From contig NW_022985551.1 in assembly GCF_010093815.1 (NCBI RefSeq), positions 2,243,087 to 2,307,086 on the forward strand: a stretch of 64,000 nucleotides of DNA, written 5' to 3'. The stretch comes from Pseudovirgaria hyperparasitica (Eukaryota > Ascomycota > Dothideomycetes > Acrospermales > Acrospermaceae). Below are positions 10,597-22,315 of the stretch, one piece after another (positions within the stretch are counted from its first letter, which is position 1; every line of letters begins with the position of its first letter). The notes beneath the pieces were generated by a model. That model was given only the letters and a program-made list of their open reading frames with translations, made no database searches and was not told the origin of the DNA. Made by a program: the position numbers and the translations under genes.

Positions 10597-11629
10597 GTTT
10601 TTCCTTTTCAAGGTATCTTTGAGTGCGCTCATTACGTAAACGATAACCACAGTACATTTAGAATAAGTAAAGCCTCAGAACACTACAATTTCTTTATACG
10701 GTTTGAATTAGTATAATCCTCTCCAGTCCTTCAGTACATATGACCAGTAGTCGTCCGCCCGTTATAGCTACGTGACGCGTACCGTTGCATTTAGTTTAGC
10801 TATGCCGAGTATAATGATATGATTAGGTGGTCTTAGCACCCTAAGATATTAAATTGAATCTAGATCTACGCGACTTGTAAAGTCGAAGCTTTATCGTAGT
10901 GGAGTTATAAGTCCTTACTACCGATTAAAACTTTATAAGTCTAGCGACCGCCTGGAGTATGGCATACTCAACGTTGCAAAGAATCAAACGTTCCTTATTA
11001 TCTAAGATCATTTCTATTCTCCTACTCTCCTATAAGGAAATTCGATGAAGAGTTGAAAGCTTTTGGAAGTACTGGAGCACCAGCGTCCAGAGTGTGTGTC
11101 TGCTACTATATCCACGAAGAACTTTTGGGTCAGTTTGTTCAGAAGTTGGATTCTTGCATCTGGACGGTAAATATCACGTTCGTTGATCTCGGTCTGCGCT
11201 ATGATACTACCACAGTCCAAGCCCAGCGCGATATGAGCTCTGTCCAGACACAACTAGCTTTGGAGGTGGAGTGAAGTAGTTATACATCTCGAACCTCGCC
11301 ACGGGAGAAATCTACCATGACCGTGATGCATACGGCGACTACCGTGAAGCTGCCTAGCGGCACGTGAAGAAGGTTGTGCATCGATTTCCGAAATTGCTTC
11401 CTCTGATAGTAAGACATACTTGTTGCTCATCTAGAGAAGCATTAGGTCTGCATTCAATGATATCGTCCATAAGAAATATAACGCATATCATGACTCGTAT
11501 TATTTCCGCACAATGACCTCCCTTGCATGAATGTAGCGACGTATCGCCATGTCGTTTTGACGCCGTAAATGCTGGAATTATGTATTATATGAGACGTATC
11601 GCATGGTGTCTTCTCATCTTCTCGATCTT
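10597..11629. other. intergenic
   Basis: 1 kb downstream of the tRNA with a few unsupported ORFs of about 75-80 codons at 11014-11274 on both strands. No motif or repeat recognised. Confidence 0.35.
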
Positions 11630-12336
11630 TCATGACTGCTCTTGCTGTACAGTTTGCTGATTCCATCGTTAGTAAGGTCGCATAACCAGGACTGCCATAT
11701 GCACGTACCACCAACCAATCCATACCTTCGTCCACACCTCTTCCATCGATTGCACTACAAGCAACGATACTCCAGTTCCGATCTTTTAATTCTCCCAGCT
11801 TCAACGCTTCGCTTATCTCACCCGCTCCTTTTGCGCCGGGTTGGTCTTGTTTATTCGCAAATACCAGTAACGCCGCATCTCTCAGCTCTTCTTCATTCAG
11901 CATGGCCGCTAACTCCTCACTCGCTGTGTTCAATCGCTCTATGTCTGTGGAATCGATGACGAATATTACGGCTGCGGTGTTTGCGTAGTAGCACCGCCAG
12001 TATGGCCTGATTGAAGTTTGCCCTCCAAGATCCCACACGTTAAAATTTAGGTTCTTGTATGTGACGGATTCGACATTGAAGCCGATTGTGGGAATTGTGG
12101 TTACGACTTCGCCAATTTTAAGACGGTAGAGAAGAGTCGTTTTACCAGCGTTATCCTGGAAGGTGGAGTTAGCACCCAGTCTAATAGCCTTGGAGCCTTG
12201 CAAGAGGGAACCGGCATTCGTGGCTTTACTGTGTTCAGAATGCCACTGAGAGGGTACTAACCAGTCCTAAAATCAATATGCGAATCTCCTTTTTCGACCA
12301 TAACAGCGCTGTGAACTTTGATATCATGCCACCCAT
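11630..12336 (-). CDS. arl1: ADP-ribosylation factor-like GTPase Arl1
   Basis: Exons 12336-12262, 12155-11709 and 11656-11630; introns 106 and 52 bp; 182 residues, the normal Arl1 size. MGGMISKF at the start offers a Gly2 for myristoylation. Intron 1 splits the P-loop and splicing restores [14 protein letters not shown]. Switch I has PTIGFNVE, switch [15 protein letters not shown], then NKQD and a CSAIDGRG G5 loop. The last exon is only nine codons; the acceptor chosen gives [11 protein letters not shown], the usual type of tail, whereas the next AG would give a shorter one. Arl1 acts at the trans-Golgi, recruiting GRIP-domain golgins. No oddities. Confidence 0.93.
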
Positions 12337-12746
12337 CTTGTATGTTCGTTCGACCACTTGCTCGAAAGTTTTGCTTGCGAATGATGCTCAGGGGCGTAGA
12401 TGTGGCTGTTGACGTTAATGTCAATAGTAAGAGGAACAGTTACGGCAGAGGTCGCTGATAGACTCTTTAGATGAGGCGCTGAGTAGGGAAAGCAAAGAAC
12501 GAAAAGACAGCTAGCCTATGTAAACACTAGGTCGCTGACAAAAGTAAAGACAGGTACTAAGTACGGGACGTAGCAGTGGTCGCGTGGAGTTCGAGGCGGA
12601 CCTGGAACGTCCACGTGCGACAACCCTTCTGCCTCAGGCACAAAGACCTTCAATTCAGTACACCAATAGTAATTCATTGAGATTATATTCCCTTCCTATG
12701 TATATGTGCTACATGTACAAAAACCATGACAAGTATGTAAAGTAAC
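12337..12746. other. intergenic between the Arl1 and aldehyde dehydrogenase genes
   Basis: 410 bp that includes the Arl1 promoter and the 3' end of the dehydrogenase transcript. Nothing else seen. Confidence 0.35.
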
Positions 12747-14299
12747 TCATAGCTTCGCAAAGACAGTCGTGACTTCACCACTCATGTCCACCAACGTGCT
12801 CTTGTTCCGCAACCAGGCTTCAATTCCTTTCCTACCATTTTCAACACCAACACCGCTCATTTTCCAACCGCCTACGCTCATTTCTGCTGGTGATTCTCCC
12901 CAGGTATTTATCCAGGTTATGCCAGCCTGTAACTTCGAAATAACCTTGTGCGCTGCGTTCAGATCGTTCGAGAATACACCGGCAGCAAGACCCATCTCTG
13001 TTGAGTTTGCCCTTTTAATCACTTCGTCAACACTCTTGTACGTCAGGATGCTCATAACGGGTCCAAATATCTCCTCTTGAACGATCTTCATATCATCTGT
13101 ACAATCTGTAAACACCGTGGGCTGGACCCAATAGCCCTTTTGGTAGTTCTGGCTAACTGCTTGAGGTAAAGTAAGTGGTTCCGAGCCACCATAGATCAGC
13201 GTCGCCTTGTCAGTCTGAATACCATGCTTGATATAGCCCTTGACCTTCTCCCAGTGCACTCTGCTGACGAGTGGTCCGAAGTTTGTGGTCATATCACTAA
13301 GGTCGCCGGCACGAATGTACTTCATCTTCCCCAGAAGGATTTTCTCGAAATCAGCCTTCTTTTGCTCTTGTACAAATACCCGAGTACCATTCGTGCAAAC
13401 CTGGCCGGTGCTGAAGAAGTTTGCCATCATAGCCCCATCCACAGCTTTCTCGAGATCGGCGTCCGGGAGAATGACAATGGGCGATTTACCTCCAAGCTCC
13501 ATCGTCACATACTTCATGTTACCAGCAGCGGATCCTGCGACCTTTTGTCCAGTGCTGACTTGACCTGTAAATGAGACTTTGGCGATGCTCGGATGCTGGA
13601 TAAGATAAGCTCCGACTTCTCCGGATCCTTGGACGATATTGAAGACACCAGGTGGGACACCAGCCTCAGTGTATATCTCAGCGAGAGTGTTCGCATGCAG
13701 CGGAGTGAATTCAGAAGGCTTGTAAACCATCGTATTCCCTGCTGCCAGACAAGGTGCTGATTTCCATAGCGCTCTAGTACCCATTAGATCTCGAAAGCCG
13801 TGCCTGAATTCAGCTGTTCTTACATTTGAATCGGGTAGTTCCAAGCTCCAATACCTGCACATACACCCAATGGTTCTTTCTTTGTATATACCCAAGCATC
13901 TTCTCGTAGCTGAGTAGTTTCGCCATTAAGCCCGCCACCACCAATCATATTTGCAAAGTACTCTAAAACATCGGCACCAGTCACGACATCGACGGTACTG
14001 GTTTCACTGAAAGGCTTCCCAGTGTCGTCTGTTTCGACCTTTGCGATCTGATCATTCCGCTCTCTAAGGATTAATGCAGCTTTCTGCAGTATGCGCGCGC
14101 GCTGAACGTATGTTGTGCTTGACCATGACGCGAAAGCTTTCTGGGCAGAAGCAATGGCAGCGTCTATGTCACCCGTAGAGGAAGTCTCGATCGCACCATT
14201 GGGCTGCGCTGTTGCAGGGTTGATTGACTGGAATGTCTGCTTTGAGGTGGCCCATTGTCGCTTGCCATCATAATACAGCGATTGAGTAGCGTACGTCAT
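12747..14299 (-). CDS. betaine-aldehyde dehydrogenase (ALDH9-type)
   Basis: Exons 14299-13824 and 13773-12747; intron 50 bp; 500 residues. NAD-binding and catalytic motifs are complete: [16 protein letters not shown] across the intron, [25 protein letters not shown] with the general-base Glu (near 251), and [12 protein letters not shown] with the nucleophilic Cys (near 285). The C-terminus has [20 protein letters not shown] and a [10 protein letters not shown] segment, as in BetB/ALDH9 enzymes. These oxidise betaine aldehyde to glycine betaine, or gamma-aminobutyraldehydes, with NAD+. No peroxisomal SKL-type tail (ends AKL, which is PTS1-like), so peroxisomal targeting is possible. It lies head-to-tail with the PuuE-type gene on the same strand, so a shared catabolic role is plausible. 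Confidence 0.9.
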
Positions 14300-14596
14300 C
14301 TTGATGAAGGTCCAAAGCCAGAAATGTTCAATGAAGTGAGCACCAGATCCGACCTAGGTGAGTACTTCAGTATTTTGGCCCCGGGACCAGTTGATGATGG
14401 AAGTGCTTGATTGCAAGCTCATCTAATTATGGATGGATCAAGGATTGCCTGTTCGGGCGGGGATTTCCGCGTTACGCCAAGCATTTACAGTGTTCAGGTG
14501 GCCGCCCCGGGCCCACAGATGAGATCACGACGTTCTTATGTAATATCAAGTGCAACTTTTCGGACTGTTCATTCTTCAACGCAGTGATCGTCCAAC

Positions 14597-15730
14597 TCAT
14601 GCGAGCTCGCCCTTCTTGTATGGAAATTGCGCTCTGAAATGTTCCGCAATCTGCGTCCGTGTCGCCACCCAGACACCCTCCTTGGCAGCAATGTACTCAA
14701 CGAACTTCTTCAATGCGGAGAAGCGTGACGGCTTGCCAATACATCTACAGTGGAGTCCAATTGTCATCATTTTAGGCATACCCTCTTGTCCCTCTTCATA
14801 CAAGATATCGAATGCACCCTTAGCTGTTAGAGGTAGGGTATAGTCTAGGGTGCAGAACTAACCTTGACATGATCATAGAAATCGTTCGGAGCACCGAAAC
14901 CCGTCGGCACGTTGAACTTATAGTCTTACACGCATTGCTTTCAGTATCATGATTATCTGTCAAATAAGGGCGACCGTAACACATACCGTTGCAATCATAG
15001 CTGTAAGGAACCATCAACATTCCTTCAGGCTTCGCTTCATCTTTTTCTGCCGGAACGTCGACCCAGTAGGGTATGTCGTCAGCATAGGAGTCGGATTCCC
15101 ACAGTAGAGGCAGCCCCATCTCCTTGTATACATCCCAAACAAGAGCATGTGATCTGGGCGAGAGTCGTCCATAGTACCATCCCTTCGGATACACACCAGA
15201 AACATCCTTAATGACTTCGATTCCTTTACGAATGTAATCTTTTTCTTGCTCTGCGGGCATTTTGTGATAGTCAATCCAACGGTAGGCGTGCGAAGCGATA
15301 TCATGACCGTTCTCAACTGATGATTTAGCCACAGCTGGGTTCTTTTCAATAGCCTGTCCAACAGCGTACAGAGTGTATTTCATTTTATATTTGTTGAACA
15401 GGCGGAACAGCCTCCAGACACCACTGCGAGAGCCATAGTTGTACTCGGATTCAATATTCACAGCGCGCTCTTGCATATGAGGCTGGCCACCTACGGCTGT
15501 CAGTCATTCACAGGTAGAATCATGCACTCCTTACCTGAAGCTTCCCACAAATGTGTCTCCGAATGAACATCACCATTTAGCACAGTATGCTCTGCACCTT
15601 CTTCATAATTGATCACGAAAGACACTGCGATCTTTGCATTGTTTGGCCACCTAGGATTATGCGATTTCTCTCCATAGCCAACAAGATCACGTGGGAAGTC
15701 GTAATGCTCGTCCCATTCGAAAGGCTTCAT
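14597..15730 (-). CDS. PuuE-type polysaccharide deacetylase family protein (putative allantoinase)
   Basis: Exons 15730-15535, 15490-14987, 14924-14863 and 14818-14597; introns 44, 62 and 44 bp; 327 residues from the chosen ATG. Key motifs: YDFPRDLVGYG, SFVINYEEGAE, EYNYGSRSGVWR, HDIASHAYRWIDYH, PKGWYYGRLSPRS, LLWESDSYADDIPYW, and after splicing YDCNDYKFNVPTGFG then MMTIGLHCRCIGKPSR. This set marks the PuuE branch of NodB-like enzymes, which includes metal-independent allantoinase (allantoin to allantoate); some fungal members may act on other amides. Start: the frame is open further upstream without an ATG, so a short 5' exon (for example ending near 15,900) is possible. It sits beside an NCS1 permease and an amidase relic, in line with purine catabolism. 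Confidence 0.82.
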
Positions 15731-16439
15731 GTTGGCGGCAGTAGCACCAAGTTTGTATGGTATTGAAATGCGAACCTCATCTGAGAGATGGGCTGACAAG
15801 AACTTCCTGAGCCTACTTATACTGCTCTCAATTCACTTGAGCTACCTGACAACAACTTCCGCACCTTGCCTTGTCACAATTGTGATACGTCTTTACCAAG
15901 TATGATCGGGATTGGCATCATATTCCGATAATGCGTCAATGAGACACTATCACCAGGCCGGTATGAAGGTCTGGCGGGGCTGGGGAGTGTTGATAAGGGC
16001 GTGGGTCCATAATGCCGGGGCTTTGTTGCCTTCGGACAGTCCGACAACATTGGAAGCGCGACTCGTAGAGCATTACCCGTAATCAAATTTGACAGAGCCA
16101 TGAGTCTCATTATCTATTGAAGACATAGGGTGAGACACAGCGACAAGATGATGTTAATGGGATAACGGAAGAATAAGAGACAGGACAGGATTTCTAACTA
16201 AGACCAAAGGAAGCTAAGAACGCCACGTGGATCCATGTGTTAGCAATGCCCGCGTTTTTCACCTCCATCTCAACGTAAGTCTTGTACAGAGACAATCTAA
16301 GCTCTTGGCATACTGATCATTATCAGAGACATTACTGGATACTGATCGTATTGTGGATTGGAGTGTTCTGATATTGCTATCGAGCTCGAAGGGCTTCTGA
16401 CTACGAGCCGCCAGTAGATCTCAAAAGATTATCACGCAG
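15731..16439. other. intergenic, possible 5' exon of the PuuE-type gene
   Basis: Minus-strand frame 15874-16110 (78 codons) could hold a short leading exon: a donor GTAAAG near 15,880 and the acceptor TTGTCAG near 15,795 would give a legal phase. Evidence is weak. The rest shows nothing clear. Confidence 0.3.
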
Positions 16440-17430
16440 GGGTATTCATCGCGTCTTACTATCAAAACAGGTCAGGACAATTTGTCTCAAGGACTGTATT
16501 GCTGTAGCAAGTGTCCCTTAGTCACTAGGGACTACGATCATCGAGCCATCCGGATGGACCCCAGACAGCGACGCTACTGTGGAGACAAGCGCCCTGGAAG
16601 CAGGTGCCGAAATAGTAGGAACAACGAATTGCGAGAACTGGCATTAATTCACCTCTTCGCTCAGTAGTGCCCACGGTATTGTCGAGATCCCGCACGCGTC
16701 CGGTCATTTCGCAGGAGGAAGCACATTTGGCGCTGCTGCTCTCGTTACAGCGGGCCTGGTGGACATAGCCATTGGTGCAGATCAGGGGAGCACTATCTGC
16801 ATTCCAGCTTCGCTTCGTGGATGTAAGTCACTCCCAGCACGAGATCCTAGTAGTATACTGATTAAAATTGTAGGTGTTGGCTTAAAGCCCACTTATGGAC
16901 TAGTGCCTTACACGGGATCTGCATCAAATGAACAATCATGTGGGACCCTTAGTATTGGACGTTCTGGACATTTCTTGGCGCTTAAATGCTATCTCAAGTT
17001 ACGATGGTATCGATGACCGTACCCTAGCGGCCCAAGCACGGCTCGGTCGAGTTTGCGAAGGTCTCTCTCGTATCCAATGCAAGCGATCTCACGGTCTTCA
17101 AGATCGGCATCCTAATCGAAGGATGCAGTGGACATAGACTATAGATATACGGTTGTAAAAACCGCACAGAAGTTACAAAGTCTTGGTGCAATTAGGCCAT
17201 CGAATAACGTGTTTCGGGAACCCAAACACTGAATAGTCCCAGTGGCAGACGAGGATAATTTTAAAGGGTATGATGCTCTGATCACTGCAATTACCAGCTT
17301 CGTAGCCCTCAGGTATGGTAGACCTTGCACACAAACTGCAACAATTGCCCCTATGTTCGGCTTGATTGCAACTACTGCCATATTTGAATACAACCAGGCA
17401 GCAAGCCAGCTATCAGCATACCCGTGAGAT
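16440..17430 (+). pseudogene. amidase-signature enzyme, decayed
   Basis: One frame reads CLKDCIAVASVP, TTIIEPSGWTPDSDATVET, GAEIVGTTNCENW, then HGIVEIPHASGHFAGGSTFG and LVDIAIGADQGSTICIPAS, which is the amidase-signature core (Lys, cis-Ser and nucleophile-loop region). In-frame stops (a TAG after VASVP and a TAA after CENWH) interrupt it. A frameshift follows GLKPTYGLVPYTGSASN: the continuation VGPLVLDVLDISWRLNAIS...YDGIDDR lies in another frame. The N-terminal ~80 residues and most of the C-terminus are not recognisable. A 5' splice donor may remain near 16,821. The TAG could come from CAG by C-to-T change. It lies between the PuuE-type gene and the NCS1 permease, so it is probably a lost amide hydrolase of that neighbourhood. 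Confidence 0.8.
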
Positions 17431-18126
17431 ATCTATCCGCCGAAGAAGAGAGGATATCATGCTTCCTGACGGTATGCAGATCATAAGTGGCTTATGGAAA
17501 GATAGCAAGGCTCTATGAGCTCACGAGCGGGAGACGGAATTCGATTGGAACGAAACTAAACCATAGCTAATAATGCGATAGGCATCAGTCTCTCCCATGA
17601 AAAATCAGACGGCCCAGAAAGACCCCTGACTATATCCGTTATACCACGACACTTGAGGTATTTTCTCACCAGACCGGTATCATCTGCAAGTTCATTATCA
17701 TATACGAAAGTCTGGATGTGACGAACATCTGGAGATTCCAATGCGGAGTACCTAGGTGGATCAAGCAAGGATGAAGATAAGCCACCCTCGCCTGAACCGT
17801 TCTCGGTCAGGAATACTCCGGTCATGCATACCTATCTCGACTGCTGAGTCGTCATGAATCTTCCTATCTTCAGTGATACAAGTGACGATCGAGACTCGAC
17901 GACTCGACGCCACCTTGATAGGCTTCCAAGATAGCTCTATGATACGGACTGGAACTGGAACCCCCAAATTGTTTTCTTGTTATCAGCTTCTAGCATATGG
18001 CTCCTGGCAACTTTGGATGTCTTGCGGGCAGAACAGGCCATTCCTCGCTCAACATAATATTCGCCTTCAAGAATAACACTAAGCCATAAGCATATCCTTT
18101 GCTTGACACCTCTTTCCTTACCTGAC
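17431..18126. other. intergenic with an unassigned minus-strand ORF
   Basis: A minus-strand frame at 17556-17825 (89 codons, containing VRHIQTFVYDNELADDTG and FSWERLMPIALLAMV) has protein-like composition, but I cannot name it. It could be the end of a decayed gene. The right end is the NCS1 permease promoter; no binding site stands out. Confidence 0.3.
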
Positions 18127-19970
18127 ATGAAGAAGTTTTCTATGCGCAGCATAAAGCGTGCAGTGGCAACAGACAATGAGATGACATACTCGTCCAAGTG
18201 GATCAATCATGATCTTGTGCCTTCACCGCCTGAGCGACGAACATGGACTTGGATATCTATGAGTTTATATTGGTGGAGTGTATGAAACCTAAAATTTTCA
18301 GTTGAGCTGCAGCTAACGTGTTTAAGGGAGCCTTCAATACGAATCAATGGTCCAGTGGATCAGCCTTGATAAGTGTTGGTCTTACTCTGTCGCAAGCTGT
18401 CGGCGCAGCCATCATTGGACATCTGATCTCTTCAGGAGTCGCGCTATCCATGGGACGTCCTGGTGCTACATATCACATTGGTTATCCTGTCATCGCTCGC
18501 GGTGTATTCGGCATGTATGGAGCCTACTTCTTCGTTGCCCTCAGAGCATGCGTTGCCATTGTCTGGTACGGCGTACAAAGTTTCTACGGTGGCAAGCTGC
18601 TCAGTGTCGCTATACGCTGCGTATTTGCTAGCCACTGGCAAAATATCCCGAATTCCCTGCCTGAAAGTTCTGGGACAAATTCGAGGGAGCTTCTTGCTTT
18701 CTTCCTGTTTTGGCTCATCCAGTTTCCCTTTCAGTTCGTACATCCAACAAGAATTAGGCATCTTTTCACTGTCTCGAGCTGTGTAGTGCCTGTGGCCTGC
18801 ATCGGCCTATTTGCATGGTGTGTAAATTATGGTGGTGGACTCCATGCTAACGAGCTGGGCGTCACTACACAAGTGAGTGGAGGTGCGCTTGGATGGGCAT
18901 TCATGACGGGCATCAATTCCGTGATGGGCACTCTCTCACCACTTTTGGTCAATCAGCCAGACTTCACACGTTACTGCAAGAAGCCCAAGGACGCCAGTTG
19001 GCCGCAAGCCGCGTCTATCTTCTTTAGTAAGACTTTAATGCTCTTCCTTGGGTGCGGAGCAACGGCTGCGACGCAGGCAAAGTTTGGGACGGCATTTTGG
19101 AATCAATGGGATTTGCTGTCGGCTATTCTGGACAGGTTTTGGGGTCCAGCGGCGCGGGCGGGCTGCTTCTTTGCCTCAATAGGATTTTGCCTCAGTATTC
19201 TCACCACTAATTTTGCAGGTAAGCATCTCGACCTGAGAGTTCCAATTAAGTACTAACAAAGTTGTGTAGCGAACAGCATGCCATTCGGATCTGATGTCAC
19301 AGGTCTGCTACCAGAATACATTACCATCAAGCGAGGACAAGTGATCTGCAGTATCCTTGGAATTGCTGTCGTACCTTGGGAGCTACTTAGGAGCGCACAG
19401 GGTTTTCTAACGTTCCTCGGTTCTTACTCAATATTCATGGCACCTTTGTGCGCAATCATCATCTGCGACTACTTCATCATCAAACGTGGGAATATTCACG
19501 TTCTATCGCTATATGATCCGACCCCTGGAAGTCTATACTATAATATCAAAGGCTGGAACTTCATTGCCACGGGATGCTGGGTCACTGCTATGCTTTTGGG
19601 GCTGCCTGGACTGATAGGTGCGTACGACCCCCAGCTTGTCTCCGAAATTGCTGTGCACATGTATCAGACCGGCTGGCTCATTACATTCGTTGCTGGATTT
19701 GTATTCTACTTCGTCATGGCTGGATTCGTGTTTCCACCTAGAGTACTCCCGGAGAGGTCTGCAGGTCCTTTTGTTGAGATGAGGAATAGCAAGGGAAAAT
19801 TGAGGTACGAAGCATTGGCTGCTACAGATGGGTATCTCGAAGGCGAATCTATTGAAGATTTACATCATAGTGTATCGAAGATCAACCGGGTGCCAGTGAT
19901 CGAGCAGAAGATGTCAGAGAATTCGAGACAGAAGGAGGCTTGTGTGGCTTCAAAGGAACTCATTGTTTGA
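18127..19970 (+). CDS. NCS1-family nucleobase/allantoin permease
   Basis: Exons 18127-18279, 18327-19218 and 19270-19970; introns 47 and 51 bp; 581 residues. About 12 membrane segments follow an N-terminal cytoplasmic stretch (KWINHDLVPSPPERRTWTW). NCS1 marks include NQWSSGSALISVGLTL, GRPGATYHIGYPVIARGVFG, VWYGVQSFYGG, NQPDFTRYCKKPKD and ICDYFIIKRGNIHV. These resemble fungal Fur-type carriers of uracil, allantoin, uric acid or related compounds. Substrate cannot be fixed from sequence; neighbours suggest allantoin or a purine-derived amide. The start is the first ATG, since the frame upstream of it has no initiator. The C-terminal tail is hydrophilic and long enough for regulated endocytosis (inference). 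Confidence 0.88.
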
Positions 19971-21032
19971 TATTACCGGGTAGAGACTGTGACTGTAACC
20001 CAGGTTTTGGGTGACGGGATACTCTATAACGAATGAAGCGTTATATCTGGACATGTGACCTGCCTCAACGCCGGGAAAAACCCCCTAGACCAGCACAAGC
20101 GCCACATCCTACGAAACAGTTGTACACCCTTAATGTTAGACCTTCTTTTTATAACAGCCTTCATGACAATTGAGGTAAAGTACAAGTCTTTAGGAAAAGA
20201 CCAGACTGTCAATTCGTCATTCGCATGATCTAATCGAAATGTGTAGAATATTGACTCACGATGTTTGTGCCCTTCAAATGACTCGAGACGAGATCCTGAA
20301 CCTCGCCTAGGGGTGTCGTCAAGGAATCCCTTATCTGGAGGGATGGCTGTCTTGGGCGCAGCTTTACAAAACGATGTCAGCGCCGACGGTAGAACTGCAA
20401 GGACTTGAGAATGATCAATTAATGATGTGCTGATAAGAATTGGCATGGCCGAACGCCAGAACATGATGATTTTGGACGGAGTGAGCTCTTTTAATTCACA
20501 TCATCCTTGCTCATGAGAAACGAGGGGTACAGATCATTCTACTATCTTATTGTGTCCCAGGATAGATTCGAACGTGATAAGTATATGGGAACTAGATGCT
20601 ATTCCGTGCAATATCCAGATGACCCATCTTTATATGATTGTCGATTATTGCTGTTGGAGGCAAAAACTCACATTTCTTAGCTTACACATGGGCAACCTTA
20701 GATATCATCATAGCCGCGGGTCGCCGTCGCCTTTCGGTCATATCGCCGTCGGCTTGCTACCGGCATATCAGCCGTAATAGGCTCTGTGAAACCCTGTCGA
20801 GTCCTGAATAGCAGCGAAAACCGCTCCAGAATTTATGGGACGATATGGGCCTCCCAACAGTCCGACGAAAACGTGGCGATACGGGCACCCTTGGCTCCAT
20901 GGGTCCCAACGTATGACCGTAGACCCTGATATGATGAGTCTTGGTGTTATCAAAGATCATTATGTATCTCTGATATACTGTTTCTGAAGTACTACCTGAG
21001 CCATCTATCTGAGCACTGTTGAGTTCATAATC
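19971..21032. other. intergenic
   Basis: 1.06 kb between two plus-strand genes. A minus-strand ORF at 20024-20464 (146 codons) has no known motif and is likely chance. Nothing else supported. Confidence 0.35.
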
Positions 21033-22315
21033 ATGGTCCAACCAAAGAACGCCGACTCGAAAATTTTCTCGCAGCTGCGCATCGCCAATGGCGATATTAA
21101 ACTAAACCACAGGATCATTCTTGCACCTCTGACACGGAACAGAAATGTGCCATGCATACCCAAAGATCCGTTGGAGCCAGTCCGCACCTGGTGTCCTGAT
21201 GAAGTTGTGGTGGAATATTACAGACAACGCACTACAGAAGGTGGACTACTGGTTTCGGAAGGCATCAATCCAAACCAACAAGGAGGTGGTATGCCTGGAA
21301 CACCCGGTCTATGGCTGCCTGAACATATCGCTGGATGGAAGAAAGTCGTCGATGCGGTACACGCGAAGGGCGGTTATATCTATTGTCAATTGTGGCATCA
21401 GGGAAGGACTACAATCGAGCACATGACGGGAATGTGTACGGTAAGCCCATCGGGCGTAGCATGGAATGATCCTGAAGAGCTGTATCCATATCCAGTCAAG
21501 GGCTGCAGGGGCGAGGGTGAGAGTCTGAAGCTGGCGGACTATACATCGATCGAGATGACCGTCGATATGATCAAGGATACTATCAGCGACTTCTGTGAGG
21601 CCGCGAGAAGAGCTGTGGAGGAGTGCGGCTTCGATGGTGTGGAGGTCCATGGGGCGAACGGGTATGTATGTCATTCTAATGGTCTTACCTTGACCGACAG
21701 AACTGCAGATATCTCCCTGAACAATTTTTGAGTGATAATACCAATCTCCGGACTGATCATTACGGAGGAACCCCACAAAAGGCTTGCAATTTTTCGTTGG
21801 AGCTGATGGAAGGTCTTGCAGGCACTGTTGGACAACAGAAAGTAGCCATCAGACTAAGTCCTTTCGGCATGTACAACCAAATTCGAGGAACGAAGCGCAT
21901 GGAAACTTTCACGCATCTTTGCAGACAGCTCAAGTCACGTCTTCCAAACATGTCATACGCATCGTTCATCGAACCACGGTATGAACAAGTCTTCAGCGCC
22001 AACGAAAAAGACGCATTTCTAAGATCTTGGGGGCTTGCGAGCGTAGATTTGTCTATATTTCGAAAGATCCTTGGTAGCACGCCGTTCCTGACTGCGGGTG
22101 GCTGGAATGACACCAATGTCAGGGGTCTTGTGGAGTCGAGCCAGTATGATGCTGTCGTTATGGGGAGATGGTTCACCAGTAATCCAGACCTTCCACAGAG
22201 GCTGTTGGAAGGGAGGCCACTGCGACAGTACGAGCGGGAGCGATTCTATGGGCCCTTTCAAGACCGAGAGCGTGGATATACAGACTACGATCCGTGGTGT
22301 CAAAACGAATCATAA
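21033..22315 (+). CDS. old yellow enzyme family NADH:flavin oxidoreductase
   Basis: Exons 21033-21661 and 21709-22315; intron 47 bp; 411 residues. FMN-binding TIM barrel: HRIILAPLTRNRN near the N-terminus, LLVSEGINPNQQGGG, YCQLWHQGR, then FDGVEVHGANGYLPEQFL, where splicing rebuilds the junction and the substrate-anchoring His and Asn (near 206/209) are present. RTDHYGGT and, near the end, TAGGWNDTN and DAVVMGRWFTSNPDLPQRL bind the FMN phosphate. The family reduces activated alkenes with NAD(P)H. Fungal members serve detoxification or secondary metabolism. No clustered backbone gene was seen, so the physiological substrate is unknown. Appears intact. Confidence 0.9.

Noticed and set aside
20024-20464. 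Minus-strand ORF of 146 codons
   Set aside because: No motif, no splice partners, overlaps the 3' flank of the NCS1 gene; likely chance.
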